A DNA stretch of 64,000 nt, from NCBI GenBank assembly GCA_036346255.1, contig CM070632.1, positions 32,452,657-32,516,656 of the forward strand, in the 5' to 3' direction. The stretch is from Ampelocalamus luodianensis. Lineage: Eukaryota; Streptophyta; Magnoliopsida; Poales; Poaceae. Positions 22,490-33,465 of this stretch are shown in pieces (position 1 is the stretch's first letter; every line of letters begins with the position of its first letter). The notes beneath the pieces were generated by a model. It worked only from the letters and a program-made list of their open reading frames with translations. It made no database searches and was not told the origin of the DNA. Position numbers and translations under genes: made by a program.

Positions 22490-23409
22490 GGTACAATTTA
22501 TCCCTCGAAAGGACAATTTCCTCGCAGACCAACTGGCTCGTCTGGCTTCCTCCCAATCCTCAGTACCGAAAGGGGTTTTTCTGGAGCAACTTCAGAAGTC
22601 GTCCCTAGTTGAAGAACTAGAGACCCCTCCTATAGAAATAGCCTCTCTAGAGTACGAAGATACCTGGATGACACCCATCTTCAAGTATCTTCAGATGGGT
22701 TCCGTACCCGACAACGATCTTGAAGCAGATCGACTATCCTGAAAGGCCAAAATGTATACTTTGGTCGAAGGTGTCCTTTATAAAAGAGGAACTCAAGGGG
22801 TACTCATGCGATGTATTTCGCAGAGCGAAGGATTAAAACTCCTTCACGACATACACGGAAGCATCTGTGGAACTCATACTTCTTACAGAACTCTGGTCGG
22901 TAAAGCCTTTCGACAAGATTTTTATTGGCCAACGGCCCTCTACGATGCCAAGGAGTTGGTTAAAAAGTGTGTACAGTGCTAGTTTCATAGCAGGCAAATA
23001 CACCAACCGGCTCAGGAATTGCAAACAATTCCTCTGTCTTGGCCTTTTGCGACCTGGGGTCTTGATATCCTAGGACTGTTACCCAGAGCTCCAGGTGGAT
23101 TCGAATTCCTTTTTGTGGCTATTGACAAATTCACAAAATGGATAGAAGCCGAGCCTATAATTGGGATAACAACGGAAGCAGCAAAACGGTTTGCGTGATA
23201 ACTCGATTTGGAGTACTAAGTCGAATCATCACAAACAATGGCAAACAATTTTCGAGCGCAAAATTTTAGGAATTTTGCGATGAGTTGGGAACTCGTTTGT
23301 GTTACGCTTCTGTTGCCCACCCCCAAAGCAACGGGGCGGTCGAAAGAGCGAATGGCCAGATAATGAAGGGAATTAAGACCCGAGTCTTCAATCATCTTGT
23401 CAAGCGCTC
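22479..23409 (+). pseudogene. Integrase of the Tat-type element, truncated
   Basis: The region after RNase H (FIPRKDNFLADQLARLAS) leads to an HHCC zinc-binding segment near 22840-22985 (H...H...CVQC, then a stop). The catalytic core follows with WGLDILG (first Asp) and NGAVERANG (Glu). The second catalytic aspartate is replaced: TNNGKQF here against TDNGKQF in the minus-strand copy near 62,310. Stops and frame changes occur near 22982, 23196 and 23270. Homology ends at 23409 inside the domain. Confidence 0.8.
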
Positions 23410-24162
23410 ATCCAACACCCTGATGAACTCTTCCCTCACCACACACTCTTGCGCATCCGATCCCTCACCTGCCATGGTTAGTAGGAGACACAAGACAACA
23501 CAAAGATATTATCCCTATCAACTACTAGGTGGTGGAAGGTGGAATCACACACTCTCAAGCGTCTTACCAAGCTCTTATGAATTTCTTACCAATTGCAGCA
23601 GGTGGTATGATCGGAAAAGGTAGGATGTATGATCACAAGGAGGCGAAAAGCGAGGATCCAAATCTGATGGCCAAAAGTATGTGGAGCTCGGACAGGCAAT
23701 GTTTAGTAGCAAGGCATAGCAATAATGAAATCAGATTAGCAAAGTTAAATCAAAGTCCACAGTACTCGTCACAGTTGCTGGCCCAAACGCGCTCCTAGCA
23801 CTAGCTCAAGTAAGCCGAAAGATAGGGTAGATATAAGCACAAAGGGACAAAAATTGCAAAGCAACCGATATCTCCCATGGGTGGTCGTGGAGCATCCGGG
23901 GGGTTATCGTAGGCCAACTGAGGGTGGTCGTGAGCCAACTGAGGTGCCCTCTTTTTTTTCTCTCTCTTTTTCTTTTCTTCTTTTTTTGTTGATTCTCTTT
24001 TCTTCTTTTTTTTTGACTGACGAAACCCAACCTAGGGTTTCTCTTTTTTTTTGCGCAAGTGACCTCGGCTCACAACTCTTCAAAACCCTTTTCCGGGCCT
24101 GGGGATATATGTAGGTCACAAATTTTTTCCGGAGAGCAGGGGTATAAAGGTAATAAAAAGAT

Positions 24163-24184
24163 ACTCTCTCTCTCTCTCTCTCTC
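24163..24184. repeat. (CT)n microsatellite
   Basis: About eleven CT units in a row. Confidence 0.95.
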
Positions 24185-24289
24185 GGAACTTTGGCTATGG
24201 AATTTCTTCTCGGTCTTGGTTGGGTCAGCCACGAGATGATGAGTGCGTGGGGTGTATGAGAGCAACCAGAAACAGATAGAGTTGTCGGG

Positions 24290-24510
24290 GGTGAAACTCG
24301 AGCAGGTGGTCGAACCCGAGAAGGTGGTCAAACTCGAGTAGGTGGTCGATTTCGACTAGATGGTCGAACACAAGGAGGTGGTCGAATCCGACTAGATGAC
24401 CGAATTCGATGTAGGTGGTCGAATCCGAGTAGGTGGTCGGATGGGGATGTTGGCTCGAGTAAGTGGTCGGATGGGGGGTGGTGTTACGAGTAAGTGGTCG
24501 GATGGGGGTG
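24290..24510. repeat. GGTGGTCGA-based minisatellite
   Basis: About ten imperfect units of 18-30 bp share AGGTGGTCGAA/TCCGAGTAGGTGGTCG. Units differ by substitutions such as GAACCC, AACTCG and ATTTCG. They lie in the leader of the minus-strand element. Confidence 0.85.
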
Positions 24511-24831
24511 TTGACTCAATCTCGGCTATAGCAAACAAACCCTAATTGCAACGGATGCAACCAAGGACAAACCGAGATACACGATGACCAAAACAACAAA
24601 GACTCGATGCTAGAAACTAGATCACGACGACTAGACCAGCAACAAAGACACCGACGATGGACTCGAACTCAACAACGCGAATACTGAAAACAAAATTGCG
24701 AAAGGCACAACGTGGTTTGGACAGCGGAAAAACTACGATCTAAAACTTTTTGTAGGGCAATTTTCTGGACTCTAGGTGATGGAAACAACAATCAAAAGGG
24801 CATAAAACGATATTACCTATCGGGCAACCTT

Positions 24832-24846
24832 CGCTCTGATACCAAA
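24832..24846 (-). promoter_or_regulatory. Primer binding site, initiator tRNA-Met type
   Basis: Read on the minus strand, TTTGGTATCAGAGCG begins directly after the LTR end and contains the full TGGTATCAGAGC match. This fixes the orientation of the element. Confidence 0.85.
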
Positions 24847-25794
24847 TGATGAGACTACGGCGGCCCGATCTTCCGATAGGTTCGATTGATTTCGTCGTGA
24901 GGACGTTGACGCTTTGAGGCTTTCGACCAGCAGATCGTCACCTCGCAATTCGCTACACCCGCACGGTATGCGTTATCGACCACGCTCGCACGCGATCGAC
25001 CTTACCACGAGGGTTATGGTTCCTGCAAGCAATCGAAGCAACTCACAAGAACAGGATAGATGCAATCTGAATTGTATTGCGAATATGAATGAAGTTCACA
25101 AAGTGGGGTTCCTCAAACCGATAAACGACGAAACTGCAAAGTGGCAGAATAATTCTAAGAAAAACCCAACCCTAAACTATGGCGGCTGTTGTATATATAT
25201 AGGGGGGGACGTGAGGGGGTTGACCTAGGGTTGTGCGACCACGGGGAGAGGCGTACACAACCCAGGTTTTGACCCCGACACGCTTACAAAGCCCAAATAG
25301 ACCCAAAACGGTGTCGCAGCACCTAAAGACTGGTCGTAGAACTTGAGACCTAGTCGTAGCACTGGCTAGTCTGGTCGTAGCGCTGGCGAACCTTGTCGAG
25401 GAGCTTGAGATGTGGTCGTAGCGCTGGCTGGTCGTAGCGCTGGCGAAACTAGTCGAGGAGCTTGAGATGTGGTCGTAGCGCTGGCTGGTCTGGTCGTAGC
25501 GCTGGCGAAACTAGTTGAGGATCTTGAGACTTGGTCGTAGCGCTGGCAGGACTAGTCGTAGGGCTTGTAGACCTAGTCGTAGACCTTGGGGATCCATTAT
25601 TCCTAAGTAACAACAGATCACAATTATTAGGTAGTATACCATTCTGCATAGATAAATTATTAGCACTTAGAAACGAGCTCACCTCATAATTTAAGTGATG
25701 TGCACGAGCTCTTGTCATAGGACCTTGTAGTTTAGCAACTGGATCTGTAGGATTTTGTGTAGTGCGTGTATCCGAAGGAGTGATGTCCTCATCA
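24847..25794 (-). repeat. 5' LTR of a minus-strand LTR retrotransposon
   Basis: 948 bp on the minus strand, from TGATGAGGACATCA to GACTCATCA-like ...CTCATCA, followed by the primer site. Its first part encodes a pol C-terminus (GPMTRARAHHLNYEV), the same arrangement as the LTRs at 7935 and 12742. Its start (TGATGAGG) also resembles theirs, so the families are probably related. A TATATATATA box lies near 25,195 on the minus strand. No second LTR is in the window. Confidence 0.75.
25325..25590. repeat. GGTCGTAGCGCTGGC minisatellite inside the LTR
   Basis: At least eight copies of GGTCGTAGCGCTGGC or close variants alternate with AGTCGAGGAGCTTGAGA blocks, giving higher-order units of about 60-70 bp. 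It falls in the U3 part of the minus-strand LTR, upstream of its TATA box. Confidence 0.85.
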
Positions 25795-25927
25795 TTCTTA
25801 AAAGGTAAAGGGAGGTCGGAAGGACGCGCAACCAGGAAGGCCACGTCGGCGCACGATTTCGAGCGAGGCGCTGTGCGCGTCGCCTGATTGCCTCCTCGAC
25901 TCGCTTCCACGGGTGACTGCTTGGCCG

Positions 25928-26185
25928 TGTTAAGGAACCGGACCCGCGACCTGGAGTCCCAGCCCAGGTGGGTACCTCATCCACCCGTAGCCTATATATA
26001 GGAGAGGGGACCCCCGACCATTGTACGCGTTCATTGAAAGAGCAATAAAGAGAAGCCTGTAGTCCCCTCATATCTCAGTGTTCATCTCTTATTTTGTTCT
26101 TGTATTCTTGCATCGTTCTTATGATTCTGAATTTGTCTACGAGGTAATCGCTCGGACTGGACTCGCCAGCGACGGTTCATCAACA
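25928..26185 (+). repeat. 5' LTR of the copia element
   Basis: 258 bp, TG...CA. A CTATATATAGG TATA box lies near 25991 and AATAAA at 26044-26049. The following CGTTATCAGCAC is where a primer site is expected, but it is not the common TGGTATCAGAGC form. Confidence 0.95.
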
Positions 26186-26440
26186 CGTTATCAGCACAAT
26201 CGACTCTCCTTGCATTGAAAAGGTAACCGTTGATGAACGACACTCGTAGATTAAATCGTTTTCTAGATCGCTTTCAATTCTGCAATTGTTGCTTTCTAGA
26301 TTGTTTCTACGGTGCAAATTCACTCTAATATACCACGAGCCGACTTGAAGTCGCCAGCCAAGCTGATCGGTAGATCGCATGAAAGAGCAGATGTTGATTG
26401 CACGGTAGATCGTTGCATGTCTATTTTACATTGCATAGCA

Positions 26441-27500
26441 TCACATATGTATCTTATGAATTGGCGGCCTTGTACGGCCTGCCGGCAACCCCGCATGGGT
26501 TCCCCCCACCGCTTGAAGTCGGGACACCACTAGCATCCCCGGCCTGGAGCCTCCGAAGCCACACGGGCACACCACCATCGCCGGCTTGAAGCCGCCACCA
26601 CAATGGCGCCACCCTCCCTGCCAGCGCAGTCTCGCACGACACCTCCACCGCTGCACGACTACCTCCCTCGCCGCCGTACGGCCGCCCCCTCCGGCCCTGC
26701 ATGGCTGGCGCACGAGAGAAAAAAAGGGGAGAAGGGGGAAGAAGGAAGGGGGGAGAAAAAGGGGAGGAAGAGGATGGATGGCGCCGCCTCTGGCCGCCTC
26801 GCAGCACCTCCGGACACGCCGCATGACACCGCCTCCCGCCTCCGCTTGCGACTGGCCCCGCACGGCCATTGCGCCACCACAGGAGCCCCCCACACGGCCG
26901 ACAACGCCCCTGTCTGAAAGAAATAAAGAAAAAAGAAACGGGGGAGGAGATGCAGCACCAGCCCAGCATGGTGCCTCGCCGGCCCCGGTCGCTCTTCTTT
27001 GTGCGCCTTGAACCGGCCGCCATGCGTCGTGCTTGGAGCCGTGCCGCCGACCGTGCCACTCCTCGCACGGGCCATGAAGGCCGGCTACGCCTAGAACCTG
27101 TCCGCCGTAGACCACCGCCTCCCGCGTTCCTGCTTGCGCCGGCACCGACTGTCGCCCCGCAAGGCACGGTATGGCGCCACCTCCGGCCCTACCCGACTCC
27201 GGCCGCCAACTCCACAAGGTGGCACCACCGTCGCGAGCCGCCTGTAGGCTTCTGCACCTGGAGTGCCGCCGGTCACGCGCGCATGGGCGCCGCCCCTTCG
27301 CGTTGGAGCTGGGCCGCCCGCCTGTAGTGATGCAGCCGCCATGCGCCAGCTTTGCACCGGCCCGCCTCTGCCGGCCTCCTCAGGCTCCATGAGAGCCGCT
27401 GCAGCCATTCGAGTGTACAGGGGGTAGGAAAACCCTACCCCCATCTTCTCTTGAAGCGGTCGCGTGGGCCGGGGCCCAAATGGGCCATAGTAGGCCAGGA
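26441..27500. other. GC-rich leader block of the copia element
   Basis: About 1 kb of CCG/GCC-rich sequence lies between the 5' LTR and gag, bounded by AT-rich DNA. Open frames exist on both strands (258 codons on minus, 26441-27217; 141 on plus, 26586-27011), but they are low-complexity Pro/Arg/Gly-rich and overlap each other, as expected from base composition. It could be a captured host fragment or the element's own leader; no family was recognised. Confidence 0.55.
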
Positions 27501-27993
27501 AATCAAAAGGGCGGGCCGATGAAAAAAAGGGGGGCACCGTGAAATTCTAAAATTTTGCGAAAATACCCCTCGATATTCTGGAAATTACAAGGATTATATA
27601 CTAGTGTGGAAAGTTTGCAAAAAGGGCCTCGAAATTGCTGAAAATTGCGTGTAAATTGTCTTAGAACTGACATTTTGCGTGTTAACCCCTAGAAGTTGTA
27701 GAATTCGCCGAAAAGTTACTTTTCCAGTAGAAAAGGGTCTCGGGAATTCAAATTTTTGTATATTTTGAACATTTGAAGCATGTTTTACTTTGATATTGTT
27801 ATTTCTATGCAATTTATTTATTGTATTTACTATTTTTGATTATCTGTGATTGTTTATATTGCTTTTAATCATTGAAAATAGCAGTAAATCATGAAAAATG
27901 CGCAAAAAATACGGGAATATTATGAGAATTCTTGCAACCATTTTATGCACATTACCAGCAGTAATCTTATGCACCTCTTGCATAAATATGCAG

Positions 27994-28815
27994 ATGACTG
28001 GAATTACGAACCAGGAGTTCGAGGAGCTGGCCCAGCATGGCCAGAATTGTTTGACTTGGGCATCAGATATCGAAATCGTACTTGGAGACAAGGAGTTCCG
28101 TGCTGCTATTGGACTCGGCGTCTCGCAGGATGTCGTTCCAACTACTGAGGAGAATGATCAAGCACTTCCTTTCCTCAGACACCATCTTTGCCTAACGCTC
28201 AAGAACGAGTATATGGCAGAGAAGAGCGCACTGGCTTTATGGACCACCCTGAAGAAGCGGTTCGAGAAACTGAAGTACACCATCCTACCTCGGGCAGAGC
28301 AGGAATGGACTCGACTACGTTTTGCTGACTACAAGACCGTGAGGGAGTACAACTCTGCTTTGCACAGAATTTGTACAAGTCTTCAGCTATATGGTAAAGT
28401 AATCACAGATGCGGAGAAGATTGAGAAAACCCTCTCTACCTTTCACCCAAATGCGGTGCAATCCGCACGCAACTACCGTTAGGATGGCTACAAGGAGTAC
28501 GCCGAACTGATAGACATTATGCAAGTTGCGGAAGCTCAAGATGAGGTTCTCAGAAAGAACTACATCTCACAGCTGCCTAGTAGCAAAGTTGGCCATGAAG
28601 TCAACGCTAGCAGCTAAAAGGTAAGAAAGCCTCACTCAAAGCAAAGAGGCAAGAAGGGTAAGGTCATGGGTCACAAGACCAAGCAGAATGCTCAAGCTAA
28701 GAAAAGTGAACAAAAGAAGCACGATGAGAAGCCCTATGGTCAGCAGGACCAAATCTACTACAATGTGGCACTTAGGGACATTGGTCACGTATTTGCCATG
28801 AATTGCAGCACGTGA
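27994..28815 (+). pseudogene. gag of the copia element
   Basis: ATG 27994 opens MTGITNQEFEELAQHGQN, then TWASDIEIVL, LWTTLKKRFE and ILPRAEQEWTRLRF, the UBN2-type capsid of plant copia elements. A stop at 28480 separates it from EYAELIDIMQVAEAQDEVL, which continues in the same frame. A lysine-rich tail and a degraded knuckle (RDIGHVFAMNCS, first cysteines lost) follow. This would be the structural protein; the internal stops mark it as dead. Confidence 0.8.
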
Positions 28816-29036
28816 TTGATGCTTTCAAGGCTAAGAAGAAGGGGCAAAGGACAGCATGAGACGCACCTTGCCATTGCAGGCATGGAAGATCCACAATCAT
28901 TGGCTACACAACGAATACCATATTAAGAGAGACAAAATTTTTCCAGTCGATCAGCAAGAATGCTGGCAGTCTTACAACAATCGCAGGTAGCGATACTTGT
29001 ATAATAGACTCAGAAAGAGCCACAATTATACTCCCG

Positions 29037-30431
29037 ATGGGCACGACATTGGTCATTGAAGAAGCCTTGTTATACCCAGAATCGACTAGAACTCTCTTAA
29101 GGTTTAAAGATATTTACGCTAACGGTCTCCATATAGAGACCGAAGAAGAGTATGGTAAGGAATACCTGTTCATTACAAAGCGTGAAGAAAATAGAAAAAG
29201 GGTATTAAAACGACTTCCTTCATATGAATCTGGGCTATACTACACTCATATTAGGGCACCTACAGCCTATACTGTCCTGAAAACATCTTTTAAAAGCTCT
29301 GAACTTTTCTGTCTCTAGCATGATAGATTAGGCCACCCCGGTCTTAGGATGATGAGAAATATAATTAAAAAATTTCAGGGACATAATATCAATGTAAATA
29401 ATTTTTCGAATCCAGAAGATTTTGTGTGCCCTGCATGTGCCACCGGAAAATTAATTACTAGACCTTCTCCTCTGAAAGTGAAGGATGAAATCCCTGCATT
29501 CCTGGACCGAATCTAAGAAGATATTTGCGGTCCTATTCAGCCCCTATCAGGGCCATTTAGGTACTTTATGGTGCTCATCGATGCTTCCTAAAAATGGTCG
29601 CATGTATGCTTGTTGTCTACGAGAAATCATGCTCTTGCAAAGCTGATCTCGCAGATAATTAAAATAAAGAATAATTTCCCTGATCATCATGTGAAGTCCA
29701 TCAGAATGGACAACGCCAGAGAATTTACTTCAAAGGTCTTTGATGATTATTGTATGGCAATGGGAATTACCGTTGAGCACTCGGTACCATATGTCCACAC
29801 CTAGAAGGGACTAGCAGAGGCATTGATTAAAAGAATTAAATTCATTGCCCGACCGCTTTTGCAGAATTGTAATATATCAACTACATGTTGGGGACATGCA
29901 GTCCTCCACGCAGCAACACTCATCAATTTTAGACCATCGGCATACAACATCCATTTACCTATGCAACTAGCGCAAGGGTCAGCACCAAAAATCTTTCATC
30001 TCCGAAGGTTTGGTTCCAAGGTTTATGTACCTATACCACCACCACAGCGGACTGCAATGGGCCCTCTCCGAAAGTCTAGGATATACGTTGATTATGAGAC
30101 AGCATCCATAATCAGGTATCTGGACCCGATGACTGGAGATTTGCATACAGCTCGTTTCACTGATAGCATATTTGATGAGGATAGTTTCCCGTCATTAGGG
30201 GGAGGAAATCAACCTTTTGATGAAAAATATTGGAAAATAACGTGGCAAGCCACGGGAATCCATGCACATGACCCACGCACTAGTGAAGCAGATAGAGAAG
30301 TCCAGAAGATAATTGATTTGCAAGTATTAGCGAATCAGCTGTCTGACCACTTTAGTGATTTGAAGAGCGTGACCAAGTCGTACGTGCCTGCACGCAATGC
30401 ACCGGAGAGGGTTGAAATACCAAAAAAATAG
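29037..30431 (+). pseudogene. Integrase region of the copia element
   Basis: It opens with protease-to-integrase linker sequence and an HHCC domain near 29319-29445 (HDRLGHPGLRMMRNII ... CPACATGKL). The catalytic core has EDICGPIQP (Asp), MDNAREFTSKVFDDY (Asp) and KGLAEALIKR (Glu), and ends in a SKVYVPIPPPQRT segment typical of copia. In-frame stops lie at 29318, near 29514, 29590 and 29802; the C-terminal 202 codons (29823-30431) are open. Integrase would insert the cDNA in the nucleus. Confidence 0.85.
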
Positions 30432-30586
30432 AATGTATCCCTAATCCTGTCCAGAGGTTTCAGAATAAAAGGACGAGAACTCTGACCCCTCGAATCCCAA
30501 GTAACCGGGGATGCCTGGCGAAAAAGGATAAGAAGGACTTGTCACAACCGATCATTGAAGTTTTCTAGAAGCAGAAGGGGAACCAG

Positions 30587-31654
30587 TTGAGACTTGGCAC
30601 CGGTATGGAACCTTCAGCAAAAGGCATATCGGATTTGAATATACCCACGGAGGGAGACATCAGTATGGATGTGTGCGCACACATCAGAGTTAAAAAACTA
30701 AAGGAACTTGCCCCTGCAATTAAAAGCAGCGGTAAGCAAGTAGAAGTATTAGCAAGACCGCCCCATGAAGAAATAGCTATAAATTATGTGACCACGGGAG
30801 AATCTATGAATAGAGCAACAGCCAATATCGACATCTATTTTGCGAAGAAAATTGCCACAATCATCAATCTTGATCCAGAGTCTGCATCGCTCACTGAATG
30901 CAAGAAAAGATCAGATTAGAAATATTGGAAGAAAGCAATAGAAGCGGAATTAATATCTCTGAATAAAAGAGGTGTTTGGGCCTGTAAGCTGCACGCCTCC
31001 CTACTAGCAAGGTATAGTGCAGAACCTACCAAAATGCATTGGCAGGGAATAAAGGATGTCTTCTGATACCTCTAAGGAAGTAAAGATCTTGGTCTGTTCT
31101 ACAGAAAGAACCAAGACCTGACAATGACTGGCTATGCAGATGTCGGGTATCTGTTAGACCCGCATATAGCTAAGTCGCAAACAGGCTATGTCTTCCTGTG
31201 TGGTGGAACTGCAATTTCATGGAAATCGTCTAAGCAAAGCATTGTATCGACTTCGACGAACCACTCAGAAATTATATCACTGTACGAGGCCGCACATGAA
31301 TGCTCTTGGCTTCAGCGGATGATTCACCACATCCAGCAGTCATGTGGATTGAATACCGCACAAACCCCCACTATTATCTATGAAGATAATACAGCCTGTG
31401 TTGCACAAGTGCAGATGGGTTATGTGAAGAGTCCTCTCACAAAGCATATCAACCCCAAGTTCTTCTATGCTCATGAAATGCAAAAGATGGACAAAATTAA
31501 ATTACTGCATACTAAGTCATGTGAAAATCTTGCAGATTTATTCACTAAGTCACTTCCAGTATCTAGCTTTGAAAGGTGCATACATGGAATTGGAATGATG
31601 AGACTTAGAGAAGTACAGAATTCAGGGGGAGAACCTTCACAAACTCATTACTAA
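30587..31654 (+). pseudogene. RT start fused by deletion to RNase H of the copia element
   Basis: Residues before 30919 are the variable region, ending with the RT entry motif YWKKAIEAELISLNKRGVWA. At about 30,985-31,010 the sequence jumps to MHWQGIKDVF and GSKDLGLFYRKNQD, which normally follow the RT catalytic domain, so the YVDD-bearing core is gone. RNase H (31124-31654, 176 codons) is open: TGYADVGYLLD, SEIISLYEAAHECSWL and IYEDNTACV keep the acidic residues, and HTKSCENLADLFTKSLP ends the domain. Confidence 0.85.
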
Positions 31655-31887
31655 AGCTTGATCATGGAGATCAAGTACCCAAAGAATAAATCCTAGAGAT
31701 CAAATAAAATTAGGTGGATTGTACTCTTTTTCCCTTGACGAGTTTTTCCAAAGTTTCTCGGTTAAGGTTTTTAATAAAGCAATTTGTGCAGCATAACAGA
31801 ACATGATTCATGTACTATTTCTCTAAATTTTTTCTACTGGGTTTTTGTGGAGTTTTGACGAGGCATGGACATGAAGGATGAGAGCCC

Positions 31888-31896
31888 AAGGGGGAG
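31888..31896 (+). promoter_or_regulatory. Polypurine tract of the copia element
   Basis: AAGGGGGAG lies immediately upstream of the 3' LTR. Confidence 0.85.
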
Positions 31897-32154
31897 TGTT
31901 AAGGAACCGAGTCCGCGACCTGGAGTCCCAGCCCAGGTGAGCACCTCATCCACCCGTAGCCTATATATAGGAAAGGGGACCCCCGACCATTGTACACGTT
32001 CATTGAAAGAGCAATAAAGAGAAGGCTGCAGTCCCCTCATATCTCAGTGTTCATCTCTTATTCTGTTCTTGTGTTCTTGCATCGTTCTTACGATTCTGAA
32101 TTTGTCTACGAGGTAATCGCTCGGACTGGACTCGTCAGCGACGGTTCCTCAACA
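31897..32154 (+). repeat. 3' LTR of the copia element
   Basis: 258 bp, equal in length to the 5' LTR, with about 14 substitutions and no indels. Followed by the GGCCG target copy. Confidence 0.95.
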
Positions 32155-32667
32155 GGCCGCACGTTTCTGTAGGCCCACAGAGATCGACGCGTGTGCCAGG
32201 AGATCGACACGCCCGCCTGTCGTTCCTCGCCACGCGGCTCAGCCTTGAGGCCAGCGCATTCAGCCTCGCGATCCTTTACACGCGCTAGGCTCTAGCATAC
32301 GTAGCTATTGGTAGGCATAGAATCTTCAGTCTGCCAAGCCACTAATCGGTTAGGTATTTTTAATTAATATATACATCATTATTTTTTTAAAAGGTGGGAA
32401 CAATTGAGTAGTGTAGTCTTTTTTAAGGCTCACAACCCACGTGTCATAGGTTCAAATTCTTGATAATTAAAGTGAAAAATTCACACAAATAACTAATCGA
32501 ACCTATAGTTGGTGGGAATTGAACTCTGGTCATCAGTCATGTACACAGGATGGCATATCGCTAGGTGATGCTACAGTTGACATCATTATAAACAAACTAG
32601 GGCAACTAGATAAAAATATAGATCTTTATCTCACAATTAATTTGAGAATTTCTAACCACTCAGTGGT

Positions 32668-32703
32668 ACACACACACACACACACATATATACACACACA
32701 CAG
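32668..32703. repeat. (AC)n microsatellite, interrupted
   Basis: Two AC runs separated by ATATAT. Confidence 0.95.
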
Positions 32704-33029
32704 AAAGCCTATTTGCTACTCCCAGGTGTAGTTACTCCCATTATATCTATCGTTCATCTGTCTCGAATACCACATGCCCTGATTAGATTATTGGGTCGGA
32801 TATCACTCTATAACAGTTGCTAGCAACCCGCTAACATACTATGTAACATACCCGGCAAAGATAACCAGAATTAACATGCAATTCCCATGTACAATGTTGC
32901 TATCCTACGTAATTGCGTTGACCCGGGCAACCACTCCCGTAATCATCGGCATTGATCAGACTTTAACATTTTGCTCGTCCGACGTTAATTGATTTGTTGC
33001 TTGTGTTTTTTTCTATTCAGTTTTGCTCC

Positions 33030-33465
33030 TGTTTTTTTTGTACACACCACCCGATCAAAGACTAATGGTTACATACTCCATTTTTTGTTCATACCACCTG
33101 ATTTTTTTGTCCATTGATTTTTTTTGTCTATACCACCTGATAAAAACTAATGGTTACATGAATGGCAGTTGTCGGCATCACTAATGCAGTGAGTGATTTT
33201 TTTTTGTACATACCTCCTGATCAAAGACTAATGTAGTCGAGCCTTTTTTTTGTACATACCACCTAATCAAAGACTAATGGTTACATACTCCATTTTTCAA
33301 TGCGTCTTTCCATACCACCTGATCAAAGACTAATGGTTACATGAATGGTAGTTGTCGGCATCACTAATGCAGTCGTGTCGGTTTTTTTTGTACACACTTC
33401 CTGATCAAAGACTAATGTAGTCGAGCCTTTTTTTTTGTACGTACCACCTGATCAAAGACATCCAT
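33030..33465. repeat. GTACATACCACCTGATCAAAG minisatellite
   Basis: About eight imperfect copies of TTTTTTGTACATACCACC joined to TGATCAAAGACTAATG, with a higher-order period of about 185 bp: the CTAATGTAGTCGAGCC variant recurs near 33,230 and 33,415. Likely a repeat-derived tandem array upstream of the gene. Confidence 0.8.

Larger units (their letters stand above)
16898..23409 (+). mobile_element. Tat-type Ty3/gypsy retrotransposon, 3'-truncated
   Basis: It begins with a 763-bp LTR (TGACGAGG...ACCGACA), then a primer site, a multi-frame gag, protease, RT, a first RNase H, a second RNase H of the RVT_3 type, and integrase. The two successive RNase H domains are the hallmark of the Tat lineage of plant Ty3/gypsy elements. 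Similarity to the minus-strand copy at the right end of the window stops after CAAGCGCTC at 23409, within integrase. The integrase end, antisense ORF and 3' LTR are missing. Each domain has at least one stop or frame change. Confidence 0.88.
23410..24831 (-). other. Non-coding leader-like region of a minus-strand LTR element
   Basis: This lies inside (downstream of) the primer site of the minus-strand LTR at 24847-25794 and shows no gag. It contains an A/T-homopolymer-rich stretch (23,940-24,055), a CT microsatellite and a GGTGGTCGA minisatellite. It abuts the truncated Tat-type integrase at 23409/23410, so both elements end at this junction. Confidence 0.5.
25928..32154 (+). mobile_element. 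Ty1/copia retrotransposon, RT core deleted
   Basis: A 6,227-bp element with 258-bp LTRs (TGTTAAGGAACC...TCAACA) and a perfect 5-bp target duplication GGCCG (25923-25927 and 32155-32159). Order on + is LTR, leader with a GC-rich block, gag, a short protease region, integrase, the start of RT, a deletion junction, RNase H, polypurine tract, LTR. Integrase before RT/RNase H defines copia. I count about 14 substitutions between the LTRs (about 5 percent). It is inserted into flanking DNA just upstream of the minus-strand LTR at 24847-25794. Confidence 0.95.

Noticed and set aside
20810..23409. Possible endogenous pararetrovirus
   Set aside because: The LTRs, gag order, tandem RNase H and integrase fit a Ty3/gypsy retrotransposon; no movement protein or viral coat was seen.
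26441..27217. 258-codon minus-strand frame in the copia leader
   Set aside because: GC-driven frame overlapping others on both strands; no domain.
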